64,000 bases of DNA from Dyadobacter sp. CY343 (GTDB lineage: Bacteria; Bacteroidota; Bacteroidia; Cytophagales; Spirosomataceae): NCBI RefSeq assembly GCF_021390335.1, contig NZ_JAJUXK010000001.1, positions 434,001-498,000 of the forward strand, read 5' to 3'. Made by a program: the position numbers and the translations under genes. Below, in pieces: positions 18,305 to 28,278 of the stretch (position 1 is its first letter; each line of letters begins with the position of its first letter). Below the pieces are notes generated by a model. The model saw only the letters and a program-made list of their open reading frames with translations, searched no databases and was not told the origin of the DNA.

Positions 18305-21300
18305 TTAGAAGCCAACATTGATACCAACCAAAATAGTACGCGGCTGAGGAGGCGTGTAGAAATCAGTTCCTGTCGCAAATTTCAGGTCTCTCGCACTCAG
18401 GTCATCGGTGTTAACTTCCGGGTCCCAACCTTTATAATTGGTAAATGTGGCCAGGTTCAATCCTGAAACGTAAACTCTCACACGGTCCATTTTGATCTTA
18501 CTCGTAACTGTTGAAGGCAGATTGTAACCCAATGTCAAAGAACGCAGGCGCAGGTATGATCCGTCCATAATATAGCGGCTGGAAGCCTGATTCCCGTTTC
18601 CGCGGTAAAAGCGAGCCTCTGGAACATCGGTATTCGGATTCTCAGGCGTCCACGCATTCAGCTGATCCACGGTCTGGTTATCTTCATAAATACCATTTGC
18701 AGAAGAATACTGGCCCACTCCGTAGAAATTGAGCTTGTTACCCGCAACTCCGTTGAAGAATACATTCAGGTCGAAACCTGCGAAGGAAAATGTGTTGGTG
18801 ATACCGCCAACCACCTTGGGATTAGGGTTACCTGCCACTACGCGCTGGGCCGTGTTATAGCCATTATTTGTAACGGTGGTTCTCCCTTCGGTAGGGGTAT
18901 TTTTGTAAAAAAGCGCATTACCGTTCGCCGGATCAACACCTGCATATTCTACGGTATAAAAAACACCAACCGGCTGACCTTCCATTACCCGGCTCATATT
19001 CGCCAACCCACCTTCGATGATCTGATCCTGAATATCAGTCACCTTATTCCTATTTGCGGCCAGGTTCAAAGAAGTGCTCCATTTGAACTTGCCGATCAGA
19101 TTTTGAGTGTTCAATACAAATTCAAAACCCTTATTTTCCAGTTTACCAACATTCGCAACTTTAATAGCAAAACCTGTGGTAGCCGGCACGTTCACTTCCA
19201 GTAGCAACCCATTCGTCTTTTTCTCATAATAGTCGATCTCCCCATTGATACGGTTATTGAACAAACCAAAATCAATACCAAAATCCGCCTGTTTGGTCGT
19301 TTCCCATCGCAGGTCCGGATTAGCAAGTTGCGAAGGCCGCTGTCCCGCTGCTCCCGCGTATCCCGCATCTCCCGAAAACAAACCAAGCTGAGGGAAGTCG
19401 CCGATCTCCGAGTTTCCGGTTGAACCGTAGCTACCTCTCAGTTTCAGGAAACTCAATACATTGTTGTTTTTCAGGAAATTCTCTTCTGTAAGTACCCAGC
19501 CTGCCGATACGGAAGGGAAAAATCCGTAGCGTGAATTAGCTCCGAAACGCGACGATCCGTCAATCCGTGCACTGGCTGAAAGCAGGTATTTGTCTGAGAA
19601 CTTGTAATTGAGCCGCAGGAAATAAGAGAGGAAACGGAAATTAGTTTCCGTCGAACTTCCGCCCGACTTGGTAGCAGCACTGGCGATCTTTTTATAGGAA
19701 TTGGAAGGAAACTGTGATCCTTCGATAAAGCTCGTCTTGTTTTGCGACTGCTGGTACGACATACCTAATGTGCCCCCAATCGTGTGGTTGTTCAGTGTTT
19801 TGTCGTACGAAAGAAAATTGTTTGTATTGTAGTTGGTTACAAAAGTCGCAAAGTTCTCGCCCAGCCCGCTGCTAGCAGTACTTACGTTACGTACGTTTTG
19901 AGTCTGGTAGTAGCTTTCTTCGTTCTGGTTTAAAAGGTCAATACCGAGTTCACTGCGGAATTTCAGCTCCGGTGTGATATTGATCTGCGCATAAGCATTG
20001 GTCAGGTTCCTGAAAGAAGTCGCTATAAAACTTGCATACCGGCTTGTGATCATCGGGTTGAAGTAAAGCGGCACGCCCACTTCTCCCGGCGGTGTACCGG
20101 TAGGTAAGCCGGTTTCAGGATCGTTGAATGGCGTTAAAGGTGTCAATGCGGCCATTTGGAGGGGGTTTGAGAATGCATTATCCCCAGGCAAACGTTTGTT
20201 AATAGTTCTGGCAAGCCCCATTGAAAGTCCGATCTGCAACCATTTGTAAGCCTGGTGATCCAGGTTCATTCGCGCCGAAACGCGGTCGAGCTTATTGCCT
20301 ATTATTGTTCCTTTCTGGTCAAGATATTGGCCCGACAGGAAAAATTTAGTCTTGTCTGTTCCGCCGTTCAACTGGAAATCCAGCTGCTGCATAGGTGCTT
20401 TCTGAAATGCCTCATCCTGCCACAAATACTCTTTCTGCTGCGGTGTACCGAATGTGCCAAGACTATAAGTGTCCAAAAAGCCACCTTCACCGATCATATA
20501 TTGCGTATAAGAATCCGGGTCATTTGGATCGGTGCCGTCAATGCGGTCACGGTTATTAGCTGCCTGGGTGTAAAATTTCACGTATTGGTCTGCATTAAGA
20601 AAATCCACGCGGCGCGTCGCTTGCGAAGAACCCAGCTGGTAGTTAATGCTCACATTCGTTTTTCCTGCTTTACCACGTTTCGTCGTGATCAATACCACCC
20701 CGTTTGCCGCACGTGAACCGTAAATAGCACCCGCAGATGCATCTTTCAGGATTTCGATCGATTCAATATCGTTGGAGTTAATGTCGGCCAAAGGGTTGGT
20801 CGCGCCGCCGGTACTGTTACTCAGGTCCGCAGTCGTGATCGGCATTCCGTCCACTACATATAAAGGCTGGCTGCTTGCACTTATCGAGGAATTTCCCCGG
20901 ATCCGCACATTGATCGCCTGGCCAAGTTTCCCACTGCCGCTGTTCACATACACACCTGCCGCTCTTCCTTGTAAAGCTGCATCCACACTCGCCACGGGCA
21001 TATTCTGGATCTCGGTGCCTTTTACCTGCGCGATATTTCCTGTTACATCCCGCTTGATCTGCGAGCCAAAACCAGTCACGACCACTTCGCTGAGGTTTCT
21101 GCTGTCGCTCACCAACTGTACGTCGATCACGCTTTGGCTCCCCACAGGTATTTCCTGGCTTATCATCCCTACGAAACTGAAAACTAGTATAGATTCAGCG
21201 TTCCGCACGTTGATCGTGTAACTTCCGTCCGTACTCGTCTGTGTTCCGGTTGACGTACCTTTTAACTGCACAGAGGCTCCCGGGAGGGTCGAGCCGTCGT

Positions 21301-21397
21301 CACCTGATACTTTCCCAGTGATCCTCACATCCTGTCCGCTTGCCGACATCCATGTTACCACAAAGAAAAAAAGTGCTAATAGTAGAGTTTTTTTCAT
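18305..21397 (-). CDS. SusC/RagA-family TonB-dependent transporter
   Basis: Outer-membrane TonB-dependent importer of 1030 aa. Order: signal peptide (to about 22), carboxypeptidase-regulatory-like domain (ITGKVSGDDGSTLPGASV), plug with TGFGSQIKRDVTGNIAQ and the canonical SusC motif DIESIEILKDASAGAIYGSR, then the beta-barrel ending LVGINVGF. It partners with the SusD lipoprotein encoded just downstream. A good Bacteroidota promoter lies about 40 bp before the start codon. No glycosidase is directly attached to this two-gene operon, so the ligand cannot be guessed. Confidence 0.95.
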   Translation of the reverse strand: MKKTLLLALFFFVVTWMSASGQDVRITGKVSGDDGSTLPGASVQLKGTSTGTQTSTDGSYTINVRNAESILVFSFVGMISQEIPVGSQSVIDVQLVSDSRNLSEVVVTGFGSQIKRDVTGNIAQVKGTEIQNMPVASVDAALQGRAAGVYVNSGSGKLGQAINVRIRGNSSISASSQPLYVVDGMPITTADLSNSTGGATNPLADINSNDIESIEILKDASAGAIYGSRAANGVVLITTKRGKAGKTNVSINYQLGSSQATRRVDFLNADQYVKFYTQAANNRDRIDGTDPNDPDSYTQYMIGEGGFLDTYSLGTFGTPQQKEYLWQDEAFQKAPMQQLDFQLNGGTDKTKFFLSGQYLDQKGTIIGNKLDRVSARMNLDHQAYKWLQIGLSMGLARTINKRLPGDNAFSNPLQMAALTPLTPFNDPETGLPTGTPPGEVGVPLYFNPMITSRYASFIATSFRNLTNAYAQINITPELKFRSELGIDLLNQNEESYYQTQNVRNVSTASSGLGENFATFVTNYNTNNFLSYDKTLNNHTIGGTLGMSYQQSQNKTSFIEGSQFPSNSYKKIASAATKSGGSSTETNFRFLSYFLRLNYKFSDKYLLSASARIDGSSRFGANSRYGFFPSVSAGWVLTEENFLKNNNVLSFLKLRGSYGSTGNSEIGDFPQLGLFSGDAGYAGAAGQRPSQLANPDLRWETTKQADFGIDFGLFNNRINGEIDYYEKKTNGLLLEVNVPATTGFAIKVANVGKLENKGFEFVLNTQNLIGKFKWSTSLNLAANRNKVTDIQDQIIEGGLANMSRVMEGQPVGVFYTVEYAGVDPANGNALFYKNTPTEGRTTVTNNGYNTAQRVVAGNPNPKVVGGITNTFSFAGFDLNVFFNGVAGNKLNFYGVGQYSSANGIYEDNQTVDQLNAWTPENPNTDVPEARFYRGNGNQASSRYIMDGSYLRLRSLTLGYNLPSTVTSKIKMDRVRVYVSGLNLATFTNYKGWDPEVNTDDLSARDLKFATGTDFYTPPQPRTILVGINVGF

Positions 21398-21434
21398 AAT
21401 TATTTGGTTTGGTTGAGTTGATTTTCTTCAAAAG

Positions 21435-21465
21435 CAAATATATGTCTAATGAAAGTTAGCCCAAA
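21435..21465 (-). promoter_or_regulatory. Bacteroidota promoter for second susCD operon
   Basis: On the minus strand TTTG (21465-21462), a 19-bp spacer and TATATTTG (21442-21435) match the Bacteroidota primary sigma consensus TTTG-N19-21-TAnnTTTG. Transcription would start near 21428, giving a leader of about 30 nt before the SusC ATG at 21397. Confidence 0.75.
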
Positions 21466-21605
21466 TTATATTACGAAATATTTGAAAACGCATGTAGTAT
21501 GAGTTGTTAACATTCCGGTAAAAAATAGGATATCTTCGACTTTATATGCTGCGCTCGCGCGTTTTGAAGCACAATTTAAAATGGTAATAAAGAAGAATGG
21601 GGGTA

Positions 21606-22385
21606 TTACCAGTACTTACCTCTCTTGACAGCAAAATTAATGCCGCGGTAAATAATCTTCCCGTGATTTAAAATGGTGGAAATCAAACCGAAATGTCGTT
21701 TCAAAACTATGAAGCGATCTGTCAGCGAGCGTCGGTGATTTTTGACGGAAGTACCGCCCAGCAAGTAACGGCAGAGTATAAATGGAAGGAAATGGGTGGA
21801 CCTGGCTTGTTTAAGACATTTTATTTCCCAGTCAATATCGGCACTGAGGTTATTGATATCGTAAACAGGCGCTATCTCTTTTTTTACTATAAATGCCTGG
21901 TGGCAGATTTTCATCCCAAGGTTGAAGTCTTTCCAGCTGATATTTTCGGGCAGATCGTGCGGCGTAAACTTACTACGAAGTCCCTGCTCTTTCCCCGATT
22001 CAGTAACCATCATTGCGTCGCTGTAAACGATATCGAAACTTTGATTCAAAACAGGAAGTAAGTCTCGCAGAATATCACGATTGTAAATTTCGTCGCCGGC
22101 ATTCAAAAACCATAGGTATTTGCCGCTGGCCAGCGCCATGCCTTTGTTCATCGCATCGTAAATGCCCCCGTCTTTTTCAGAGACAGTTTTGGAGATCAGT
22201 TCTGAGTAGCGCCCGCATATTGAAAGCGTGTCATCGTTGGATTTCCCGTCGATGATGAGGTATTCTACCAGCTCTGGTTTTTCAACTTGTGCAAGAGCCG
22301 CCTGCACACTTTTGAGCGTGCGTTCCACGACAGTTCCGGCATTGTAAGTCACCGTAATTATGGTCAATAGCGGCTGGTTATCCAT
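21606..22385 (-). CDS. Family 2 glycosyltransferase
   Basis: GT-A fold glycosyltransferase of 259 aa. LLTIITVTYNAGTVVERTLKSV is the nucleotide-binding start, SEKDGGIYDAMNKGMALASG follows, and LWFLNAGDEIYN occupies the DxD position (Ala-Gly-Asp). The C-terminal half has a HQAFIVKKE segment typical of WcaA/PglI-like enzymes that add sugars to lipid-linked glycans. Its start overlaps the end of the upstream glycosyltransferase gene by 8 bp, so the two are translated from one message. Donor and acceptor sugars cannot be inferred. Confidence 0.88.
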   Translation of the reverse strand: MDNQPLLTIITVTYNAGTVVERTLKSVQAALAQVEKPELVEYLIIDGKSNDDTLSICGRYSELISKTVSEKDGGIYDAMNKGMALASGKYLWFLNAGDEIYNRDILRDLLPVLNQSFDIVYSDAMMVTESGKEQGLRSKFTPHDLPENISWKDFNLGMKICHQAFIVKKEIAPVYDINNLSADIDWEIKCLKQARSTHFLPFILCRYLLGGTSVKNHRRSLTDRFIVLKRHFGLISTILNHGKIIYRGINFAVKRGKYW

Positions 22386-23628
22386 TCAGGAGCGACTGAT
22401 AGAGTTGTTGATATTGATCTGCAATAATATGCTCGGAATAGCTTTCCAGCACTTTCTCCCGGGCAAGCGCAGCTATTTCACCATCCTGATCATTTTCCAA
22501 AACCCATTTGATTCCTTCCATTAGTGACAAAGCGGACTTGAGTTCGGCTACATAACCATTTTTTTTGTGGTCGATCATTTCAGGAATTCCGCCCGTTTCA
22601 AAACCCACTGCCGGCGTACCGCAGGACATTGCTTCCATAATAGTATTGGGCAGATTGTCTTCCAGCGAAGGCACCACGATCAGGTCGGCAGCATTGTAAG
22701 CGTCGACCATTCCGTGTGGCTCCGTGATTTTCCCAAGATAATGTACCGGCACCGGAAAATCGACCAGGTTATCCTTGTCTGCTTTTCCAAAAATCATCAC
22801 TTCAATATGCGGAAAGTGGCTTTTCACCAAAGCCAGCGCTTCCTGAAAATAGCTGAATCCTTTTCTTACATCCTGAATATTGGCGCCGGTGAAAAGGATC
22901 AGCTTTTTCTCGACAGGTAATCCGAGGTTCATTCGCGCCATATTTTTATCGAGCGGCGCGAAAAACTGCGTATCAATGCAGTTGGGGATGCACTTTGAGC
23001 TATTACCGGAAGTGAGCGGCGCTTTTTTTACCATTTGATCCAGCCAGTTGCTGGGAGATATCAGTGCCAGATTTTTTTTCGCGTACAATGCTTCTTTTGC
23101 CTCAAACTGAGAGAATGAAATGTCGTAACGGTCGGGTTTGGCGAGATAGGGACAGTAGGCGCAATGCGTCAGGAACTTGTCACAGCCGCGACTATAATGG
23201 CAGCCGCCCGTAAAAGTCCACATATCATGCAAGGTCCAGACGATCGGTTTTCCAAGCTGAAACAGTTTTTCCAGCGAACTGATTGACAAAAAACCAAAAT
23301 TGACCCAATGCAAATGGATCACACTTGCCTGCCGAACCAACGGATGTTCCGAAATATCAATACCCGCTTTTGCCGGCGAAAACGCAAACCGGACAGAGGC
23401 ATCTTTTTCGTGCGGATAAAAGGCGAGGCGCTCGGCAATGAAGTAGCTCCATGCCTTTCTTTTTTGCCATTTTGTATCGGCCAAACTTGTTACATTTTCC
23501 TCTTCCCGGCTTGAAAACTGAGTAAGTAAACGCGAATCAACCCCCGATTTTTGCAAGGCCTTGTGTAGCCTCGTCGCCGCCACTCCCGCGCCTCCTTCCA
23601 AATGAAATGTACTTAAATGAAGTACCAT
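22378..23628 (-). CDS. Family 4 glycosyltransferase
   Basis: GT-B fold retaining glycosyltransferase of 416 aa. The N-terminal glycine-rich start HLEGGAGVAATRLHKAL resembles WcaC-type capsule enzymes. The C-terminal donor domain has LFTGANIQDVRKGF and the E-x7-E element within SLEDNLPNTIMEAMSCGTP. Several cysteines (about residues 148-160: CHYSRGCDKFLTHCAYC) form a possible metal-binding cluster seen in this subgroup. First gene of a two-gene minus-strand unit, divergent from the methyltransferase at 23754. Confidence 0.9.
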   Translation of the reverse strand: MVLHLSTFHLEGGAGVAATRLHKALQKSGVDSRLLTQFSSREEENVTSLADTKWQKRKAWSYFIAERLAFYPHEKDASVRFAFSPAKAGIDISEHPLVRQASVIHLHWVNFGFLSISSLEKLFQLGKPIVWTLHDMWTFTGGCHYSRGCDKFLTHCAYCPYLAKPDRYDISFSQFEAKEALYAKKNLALISPSNWLDQMVKKAPLTSGNSSKCIPNCIDTQFFAPLDKNMARMNLGLPVEKKLILFTGANIQDVRKGFSYFQEALALVKSHFPHIEVMIFGKADKDNLVDFPVPVHYLGKITEPHGMVDAYNAADLIVVPSLEDNLPNTIMEAMSCGTPAVGFETGGIPEMIDHKKNGYVAELKSALSLMEGIKWVLENDQDGEIAALAREKVLESYSEHIIADQYQQLYQSLLNG

Positions 23629-23753
23629 GTAAATGTTTTGTGCTGATCCGGTTCCGCGGCAATCGTGTTATAGGTGGTAAATTTAAACAGTTCCGGGGTT
23701 AAAAATTTTATTCGTTAATCTATCTTTATCGGGAAATAAGTAAACTGACGAAC

Positions 23754-24662
23754 ATGTCTAATGAAAAGCGCAGCCACGAAGCGCATTCGGAGTGGTACGA
23801 TGTTCAGTACGCAACGAAGGAAGCGAAGGACCGGGCGATTGAGTTGTGGGAATATGATAATCAGCATAAAACGATCAATCACTGGATCCACCAACGAATG
23901 CTGGCGCTGGCCAATCCATTCATGAATGAACCGAAATCCTGGCTAACTGTCGGTGACGGTTATGGATTTGATGCCAATTATTTTTTTAAAAACGGGCTAG
24001 AAACAACTGCTACTGACATCTCCGAAGCATTTCTGCCTTTGTCAAAGGCAAGAGGTTTTATTGATAAATATTCCGTTGAGAATGTAGAGAAGCTGACTTT
24101 TGAAGACAATAGTTTCGATTACGTGTTCTGCAAGGAAGCTTACCACCATTTTCCAAGACCGTATCTGGGCGTTTACGAAATGCTGCGCGTTGCAAGAGAA
24201 GGTGTGATCCTGGTCGAGCCACACGATCCGATCTCAAAAATGCCCTTTTTATTAGCATTAAAGAATATTTTTGATCGGTTTGATACAACACTTTTACAGA
24301 AATATTGGAAAAACAGGTATTCGTTTGAAGAGGTCGGTAATTACGTTTTCAAGCTTTCGGAGCGGGAAATGGATAAGCTGGCCAATGGAATGGGGCTTCC
24401 GATGGTGGCATTTAAAGGTATCAATAACAACTATTATCACCCTTCGTACAGCCAGGAAAAAGCGGACGATTCCTCAGTCGCATTCCGCAAGATCAAGCGC
24501 AAGCTCGCATTTCATGATTTCCTGGTAAAAGCCTCATTAATGCCTTCGCAAGTGTTATGCGCGGTGATATTCAAGAAGATACCTTCTCAGCAAACCCTGG
24601 AAGCAATGCAAAAAGACGGTTTCCAGATCCATACATTCCCGCCCAATCCCTACGCCCATTGA
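23754..24662 (+). CDS. Class I SAM-dependent methyltransferase
   Basis: A 302-aa methyltransferase of the type-11 class. LTVGDGYGFDANYF is motif I (SAM glycine loop), TTATDISEAFL gives the acidic motif II, and FDYVFCKEAYHHFPRPYLGVYEMLRV is motif IV with the post-strand helix. Substrates of this group include glycan and lipid intermediates; its position between glycosyltransferase genes suggests it modifies a sugar. It abuts the convergent ORF6N gene without any spacer. Confidence 0.8.
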   Translation: MSNEKRSHEAHSEWYDVQYATKEAKDRAIELWEYDNQHKTINHWIHQRMLALANPFMNEPKSWLTVGDGYGFDANYFFKNGLETTATDISEAFLPLSKARGFIDKYSVENVEKLTFEDNSFDYVFCKEAYHHFPRPYLGVYEMLRVAREGVILVEPHDPISKMPFLLALKNIFDRFDTTLLQKYWKNRYSFEEVGNYVFKLSEREMDKLANGMGLPMVAFKGINNNYYHPSYSQEKADDSSVAFRKIKRKLAFHDFLVKASLMPSQVLCAVIFKKIPSQQTLEAMQKDGFQIHTFPPNPYAH

Positions 24663-25154
24663 TCACTCTCCCGGCCTGAAACCGATCGGTGATCTTTCAT
24701 TCGGTGGACCGAGGAGGTAAGTAAGTGCTTCGTGAATATCCTTGAATTTGACCTCCATTTCATTTTCAAGTGCGTCAATTCTTACTTTGAGTTCTTTGGA
24801 ATCGAGGTAAAACTGTCGCATTGTTACAAATGCGCGCATTACTGTAATATTCACCTGCAAAGCTTTCCTACTTTTCAGGACGCTCGACAGCATAGCCACA
24901 CCTTGTTCGGTGAATGCAAATGGGAGGTATCTGTTACCGCCCCAGGTTGAGGTCACGTTTTGTGACCTCAACCCGATGAACTCATTCTGTGTGAGTTCAA
25001 ACATAAAATCGCTCGGGAACCGGTCCGCATTTCTTCTGACAGCCTGTTTCAGTGCTTTCGTCTCCACTCCATACATTTCAGCAAGGTCGAAATCGAGTAT
25101 TACCTTAAACCCGCGGAGGGTAAAAACTTTGTTTTGTATGATATCCAGTTCCAT
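24663..25154 (-). CDS. ORF6N domain DNA-binding-like protein
   Basis: A 163-aa ORF6N protein. The domain runs from the N-terminus (QNKVFTLRGFKVILDFDLAEMYGVETKALKQAVRRN, RFPSDFMFELT, LPFAFTEQGVAMLSSVL) to about residue 115, with a short coiled-coil tail (KELKVRIDALENEMEVKF). ORF6N is a phage-type domain related to KilA-N, but in Bacteroidota such genes are common outside prophages and of unknown use. There are no other phage genes nearby. It splits the glycan locus, which suggests a late insertion or relic. Confidence 0.88.
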   Translation of the reverse strand: MELDIIQNKVFTLRGFKVILDFDLAEMYGVETKALKQAVRRNADRFPSDFMFELTQNEFIGLRSQNVTSTWGGNRYLPFAFTEQGVAMLSSVLKSRKALQVNITVMRAFVTMRQFYLDSKELKVRIDALENEMEVKFKDIHEALTYLLGPPNERSPIGFRPGE

Positions 25155-25234
25155 AGTATTGTTTAAAATTTCTCGGCTTCACTTTAATCAATACGTAGTA
25201 AATGCAAATAGGTAACGGTCAAAATTGAAATTTT

Positions 25235-25270
25235 TTGGTAGGGTGAAATATGCATAGTTTTATGCCCTAC
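25235..25270. promoter_or_regulatory. Nested palindrome before UDP-sugar dehydrogenase gene
   Basis: GTAGGG (from about 25238) and CCCTAC (25265-25270) enclose a perfect GCATA-GTTT-TATGC hairpin. The structure ends 17 bp before the ATG at 25288. It may be an operator or a leader hairpin controlling the dehydrogenase gene; nothing in the sequence names the factor. Confidence 0.4.
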
Positions 25271-25287
25271 AAAATAACTGAGCGTAG

Positions 25288-26553
25288 ATGTTTCCGGATT
25301 TGCAAGAGAAAATTGCCGTGATCGGGCTGGGATATGTGGGCCTGCCGCTGGCGGTGGCGTTCAGCGATAAGTATGATGTTTTGGGATATGATATCCAGAG
25401 CCAGCGCATTTCGGATCTGCTAGGTCATGAGGATACAACCAGAGAAATTTCCAGTCAGGAACTGGAAGCAGCAGTTAATCTGCGGTTTTCAAATACGGAG
25501 TCAGACCTGGAATCAGCGAATATCTACATTGTAACAGTACCTACACCGGTAGATCAGCGCAAAAAACCAAACCTGTTACCATTGCTCAATGCGAGCAGGA
25601 TGATTGGAAGATATCTTCGCAAAAACGATATTGTGATCTATGAATCAACGGTTTATCCGGGTTGTACGGAAGAGGATTGCGTGCCGGTGCTGGAAGAGGT
25701 GAGCGGATTGAAGTATAACGTAGATTTCTTCTGCGGCTATTCACCCGAACGCATTAACCCGGGAGATAAGGTGCGGACTTTCACCAAAATAAAAAAAGTG
25801 ACCTCCGGCTCGACACCGGAAATTGCAACATTTGTCGATAATTTGTACGCATCTGTAATTACAGCGGGCACGCATTTAGCACCCAGCATCAAGGTTGCCG
25901 AAGCTTCCAAAGCGATTGAAAATGCGCAGCGCGACGTCAATATTTCCTTTATTAACGAACTGGCGCTGATTTTCGACAGGATGAATATAGATACCACCGA
26001 AGTGCTGGAAGCCGCCGGAACGAAATGGAATTTCCTGCAATATAAACCTGGGCTGGTTGGCGGGCATTGTATCGGTGTCGATCCCTATTATCTTGCCTAC
26101 AAGGCCGAATCGCTGGGTTATTATCCGCAGGTTATTCTCTCGGGCCGGGATGTGAATGATACGATGGGTGTTTTTGTGGCTAATAAATTAGCGAAGCTCC
26201 TAGCAAAAAAAGGGCATCGACTGGATACGGGCCGGGTACTGATTCTCGGTATTACATTCAAGGAAAACTGTGCGGATATGCGGAATACGCGCGTTGTTGA
26301 TGTGTATCATGAATTGCGCGATTTTGGTTTGCAGGTTGATATTTACGATCCTTGGGCCTTGCCCGAACTGGCGCTGGCTGAATACGGGATTTCACTGGTT
26401 CCCGAGCCAAAAGGTCAATATGAAGGAGTAGTGTTGACCGTGGCGCACGATCTGTTCCGTGAGCTGGACTTCGAAAGCTTCACTTTTTCTGAATCAGTTA
26501 TTTATGATTTGAAATCGGTATTGCCGCGCGAAATGGTGGATGCGAGGTTATAG
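25288..26553 (+). CDS. TviB/WbpA-like UDP-N-acetylhexosamine 6-dehydrogenase
   Basis: NAD-dependent UDP-sugar dehydrogenase of 421 aa that oxidises C6 of UDP-GlcNAc or UDP-ManNAc to the uronic acid in two steps. It has the Rossmann motif GLGYVGLP (13-20), VPTPV, YESTVYPGC (about 118-126), the active-site KVAEASKAIEN block, and catalytic C261 in GGHCIGVDPYY. The whole chain aligns by eye with TviB of Vi antigen synthesis. With the WecB-like epimerase at 30554 it could make UDP-ManNAcA; alone it would make UDP-GlcNAcA. It is tail-to-tail with the FkbM methyltransferase gene (3-bp gap). Confidence 0.9.
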   Translation: MFPDLQEKIAVIGLGYVGLPLAVAFSDKYDVLGYDIQSQRISDLLGHEDTTREISSQELEAAVNLRFSNTESDLESANIYIVTVPTPVDQRKKPNLLPLLNASRMIGRYLRKNDIVIYESTVYPGCTEEDCVPVLEEVSGLKYNVDFFCGYSPERINPGDKVRTFTKIKKVTSGSTPEIATFVDNLYASVITAGTHLAPSIKVAEASKAIENAQRDVNISFINELALIFDRMNIDTTEVLEAAGTKWNFLQYKPGLVGGHCIGVDPYYLAYKAESLGYYPQVILSGRDVNDTMGVFVANKLAKLLAKKGHRLDTGRVLILGITFKENCADMRNTRVVDVYHELRDFGLQVDIYDPWALPELALAEYGISLVPEPKGQYEGVVLTVAHDLFRELDFESFTFSESVIYDLKSVLPREMVDARL

Positions 26554-26556
26554 TGA

Positions 26557-27363
26557 TTATTCCCGCCAGCCGAAGATATTTAGTTGCAGGTCCATGACGT
26601 CGTTCCCGCGGTAGCGGCGGTTTGTAAAAGGTCTCTGGCGGTGCTGATTGGTATCCACGTAATATCTGAACCCATTTTCTTCGAAGATCCGGATCACATC
26701 TGCAAGTCCTTGCGGATTGTTGAAATAGGAATGAAACTCAACAAAAAGGTTGCTCACGTGCTGTAAATCGTACCGGCAATCGTCGAGCACTTCTTTCTCT
26801 GCGCCTTCAATATCTATTTTGAGGAAATCAATATGTTTCTCGGCCAGCAAAAAGTCCTTCAAACGGACAGACGCGACTTTCTGTTTCTCTGATTGCGAAT
26901 AAATCGAGGAAGAGTCCGCCGACTCGCTGCCGAACCAGATACCTTCCGAATCTTTCCAAACTGCTTTGTCAACCACCTCCACACCCTGAATCGCATTTGT
27001 AGCCAGGTTCTTTTTCAGCAATGCAGCTATTTCGGGTTCGGCCTCAAATGCCAGTACGCGCGCATTGGGGTACAGATTTTTGAAATACAAAACACTCATA
27101 CCCACATTTGCACCGCAATCAAAAATGACGGGCTGCGGGTTTCTGGTCTCAAAATGATAAAATTCATCTGCAAAAATCTCCTTGTGCTGCCAAAGGAATG
27201 ACATTACATCGGGCACCGACAATTTGAATTTCCCGAATGCAACGTCAGTTAGTTTATACCTGGGACTGTTTCCATATTTTAATAACAAACCCACAAACTC
27301 CCGGCCGGCAGCCGTGTTGAGCGCATTATAAGGTTCTTTCAGCAGGTATCGGAGCCAGTACAT
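26557..27363 (-). CDS. FkbM family methyltransferase
   Basis: SAM-dependent O-methyltransferase of 268 aa with the FkbM pattern: FDCGANVGMSVLYFKNLYPN (motif I), VLAFEAEPE (motif II) and FLKIDIEGAEKEVL (catalytic region). FkbM-type enzymes methylate hydroxyls of polyketides or of sugars in capsules and O-antigens. It is the last gene of a minus-strand run that starts with the flippase (30502) and includes a methyltransferase and a glycosyltransferase, with spacing of only 12 bp to the gene before. Confidence 0.88.
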   Translation of the reverse strand: MYWLRYLLKEPYNALNTAAGREFVGLLLKYGNSPRYKLTDVAFGKFKLSVPDVMSFLWQHKEIFADEFYHFETRNPQPVIFDCGANVGMSVLYFKNLYPNARVLAFEAEPEIAALLKKNLATNAIQGVEVVDKAVWKDSEGIWFGSESADSSSIYSQSEKQKVASVRLKDFLLAEKHIDFLKIDIEGAEKEVLDDCRYDLQHVSNLFVEFHSYFNNPQGLADVIRIFEENGFRYYVDTNQHRQRPFTNRRYRGNDVMDLQLNIFGWRE

Positions 27364-27375
27364 AAGCGGTGGAGG

Positions 27376-28278
27376 TCAGATTCGGTACTTGACCCAATTT
27401 TTTATTTTGACAGAAAAAGGTAAATCATAATACGCCCGGAACAGTCGGATTACGCGCTCGTCGGGCTGAATATCAGGTTTCATTTCAACTTTGCCGGTAT
27501 TCATTTCGTGCCCGTAACTTCCGGATTTGAAGGTAAAATTAGTGCCGCTCCCGTCTGTTCCAATGTTTTTTATTTTGGAATGAACCGGGTACAAACCGTA
27601 AGCTTGCTGCTGCGACTGCGTAAAAGTCCACCGGATCGCCCAGGAATCGATGATACCCCGTTGCTGCTTCACAAGCATTGGCCAAAGGTCATTTCCACCT
27701 TTTTCCAGCCTTTCACGAATAGGAGCAACTGTTTCAGAATTTGTCAATTCCTCCGCATTCCAGTCGGCTTTTTTCCATTTTTCCGCCCAGGTACCCCAGC
27801 CCCAGGAGCTCGCTCTTGGCGCGAGATAAACGTCGTTTTTATAGTTTATTGGAATTGAAATCGGTGGTGTGTAGGCAGTTACCGTAAATATATCTTTCCG
27901 GGAACGGTACACTTGCAGAGCCTCATTCATATAGTCCAGGAAATCGGGCGTAGTGAGCATATCATCTTCGAGCACAATCACTTTTTCGTAACGCGCAATT
28001 ACCTCGCTTACGCCCTTTATCACAGAAAAAGCAAGCCCCTGATTTGTTTCTGACTCCGTAATATTGATTTTTTTAAAACCGCTTAATTGGGAAATATAAG
28101 CCCGTATTTTGTGAATCGCAGCCCGATCCGATTCCTTTTTCGGGCCGTCGGAATAAATGTATAATTCACTCTCCGAAGCCAGGGTATTAGCCTGCAAATG
28201 TTCCAGTGTCTGCCGCAAATGCCCGGGCCGGTTGTAGCAGAATAATACGATAGGAGCTAGCGGTTCCGACTGATTCAT
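27376..28278 (-). CDS. GT-A glycosyltransferase (GNT-I-like)
   Basis: A 300-aa GT-A type glycosyltransferase. The start is PIVLFCYNRPGHLRQTLEHL, the acidic metal site is VLEDDMLTTPDFLDYMNEAL (Glu-Asp-Asp), and a Trp-rich acceptor segment follows (RASSWGWGTWAEKWKKADW). The EDD motif followed by PDF is reminiscent of the GNT-I/GT13-like family, although many bacterial members are annotated only as sugar transferases. Its stop and the following gene's start share base 28278, so translation is coupled to the upstream methyltransferase gene. Confidence 0.8.
   Translation of the reverse strand: MNQSEPLAPIVLFCYNRPGHLRQTLEHLQANTLASESELYIYSDGPKKESDRAAIHKIRAYISQLSGFKKINITESETNQGLAFSVIKGVSEVIARYEKVIVLEDDMLTTPDFLDYMNEALQVYRSRKDIFTVTAYTPPISIPINYKNDVYLAPRASSWGWGTWAEKWKKADWNAEELTNSETVAPIRERLEKGGNDLWPMLVKQQRGIIDSWAIRWTFTQSQQQAYGLYPVHSKIKNIGTDGSGTNFTFKSGSYGHEMNTGKVEMKPDIQPDERVIRLFRAYYDLPFSVKIKNWVKYRI

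Noticed and set aside
24663..25154. Prophage remnant
   Set aside because: ORF6N is the only phage-type domain; no integrase, structural or att sequence was found.
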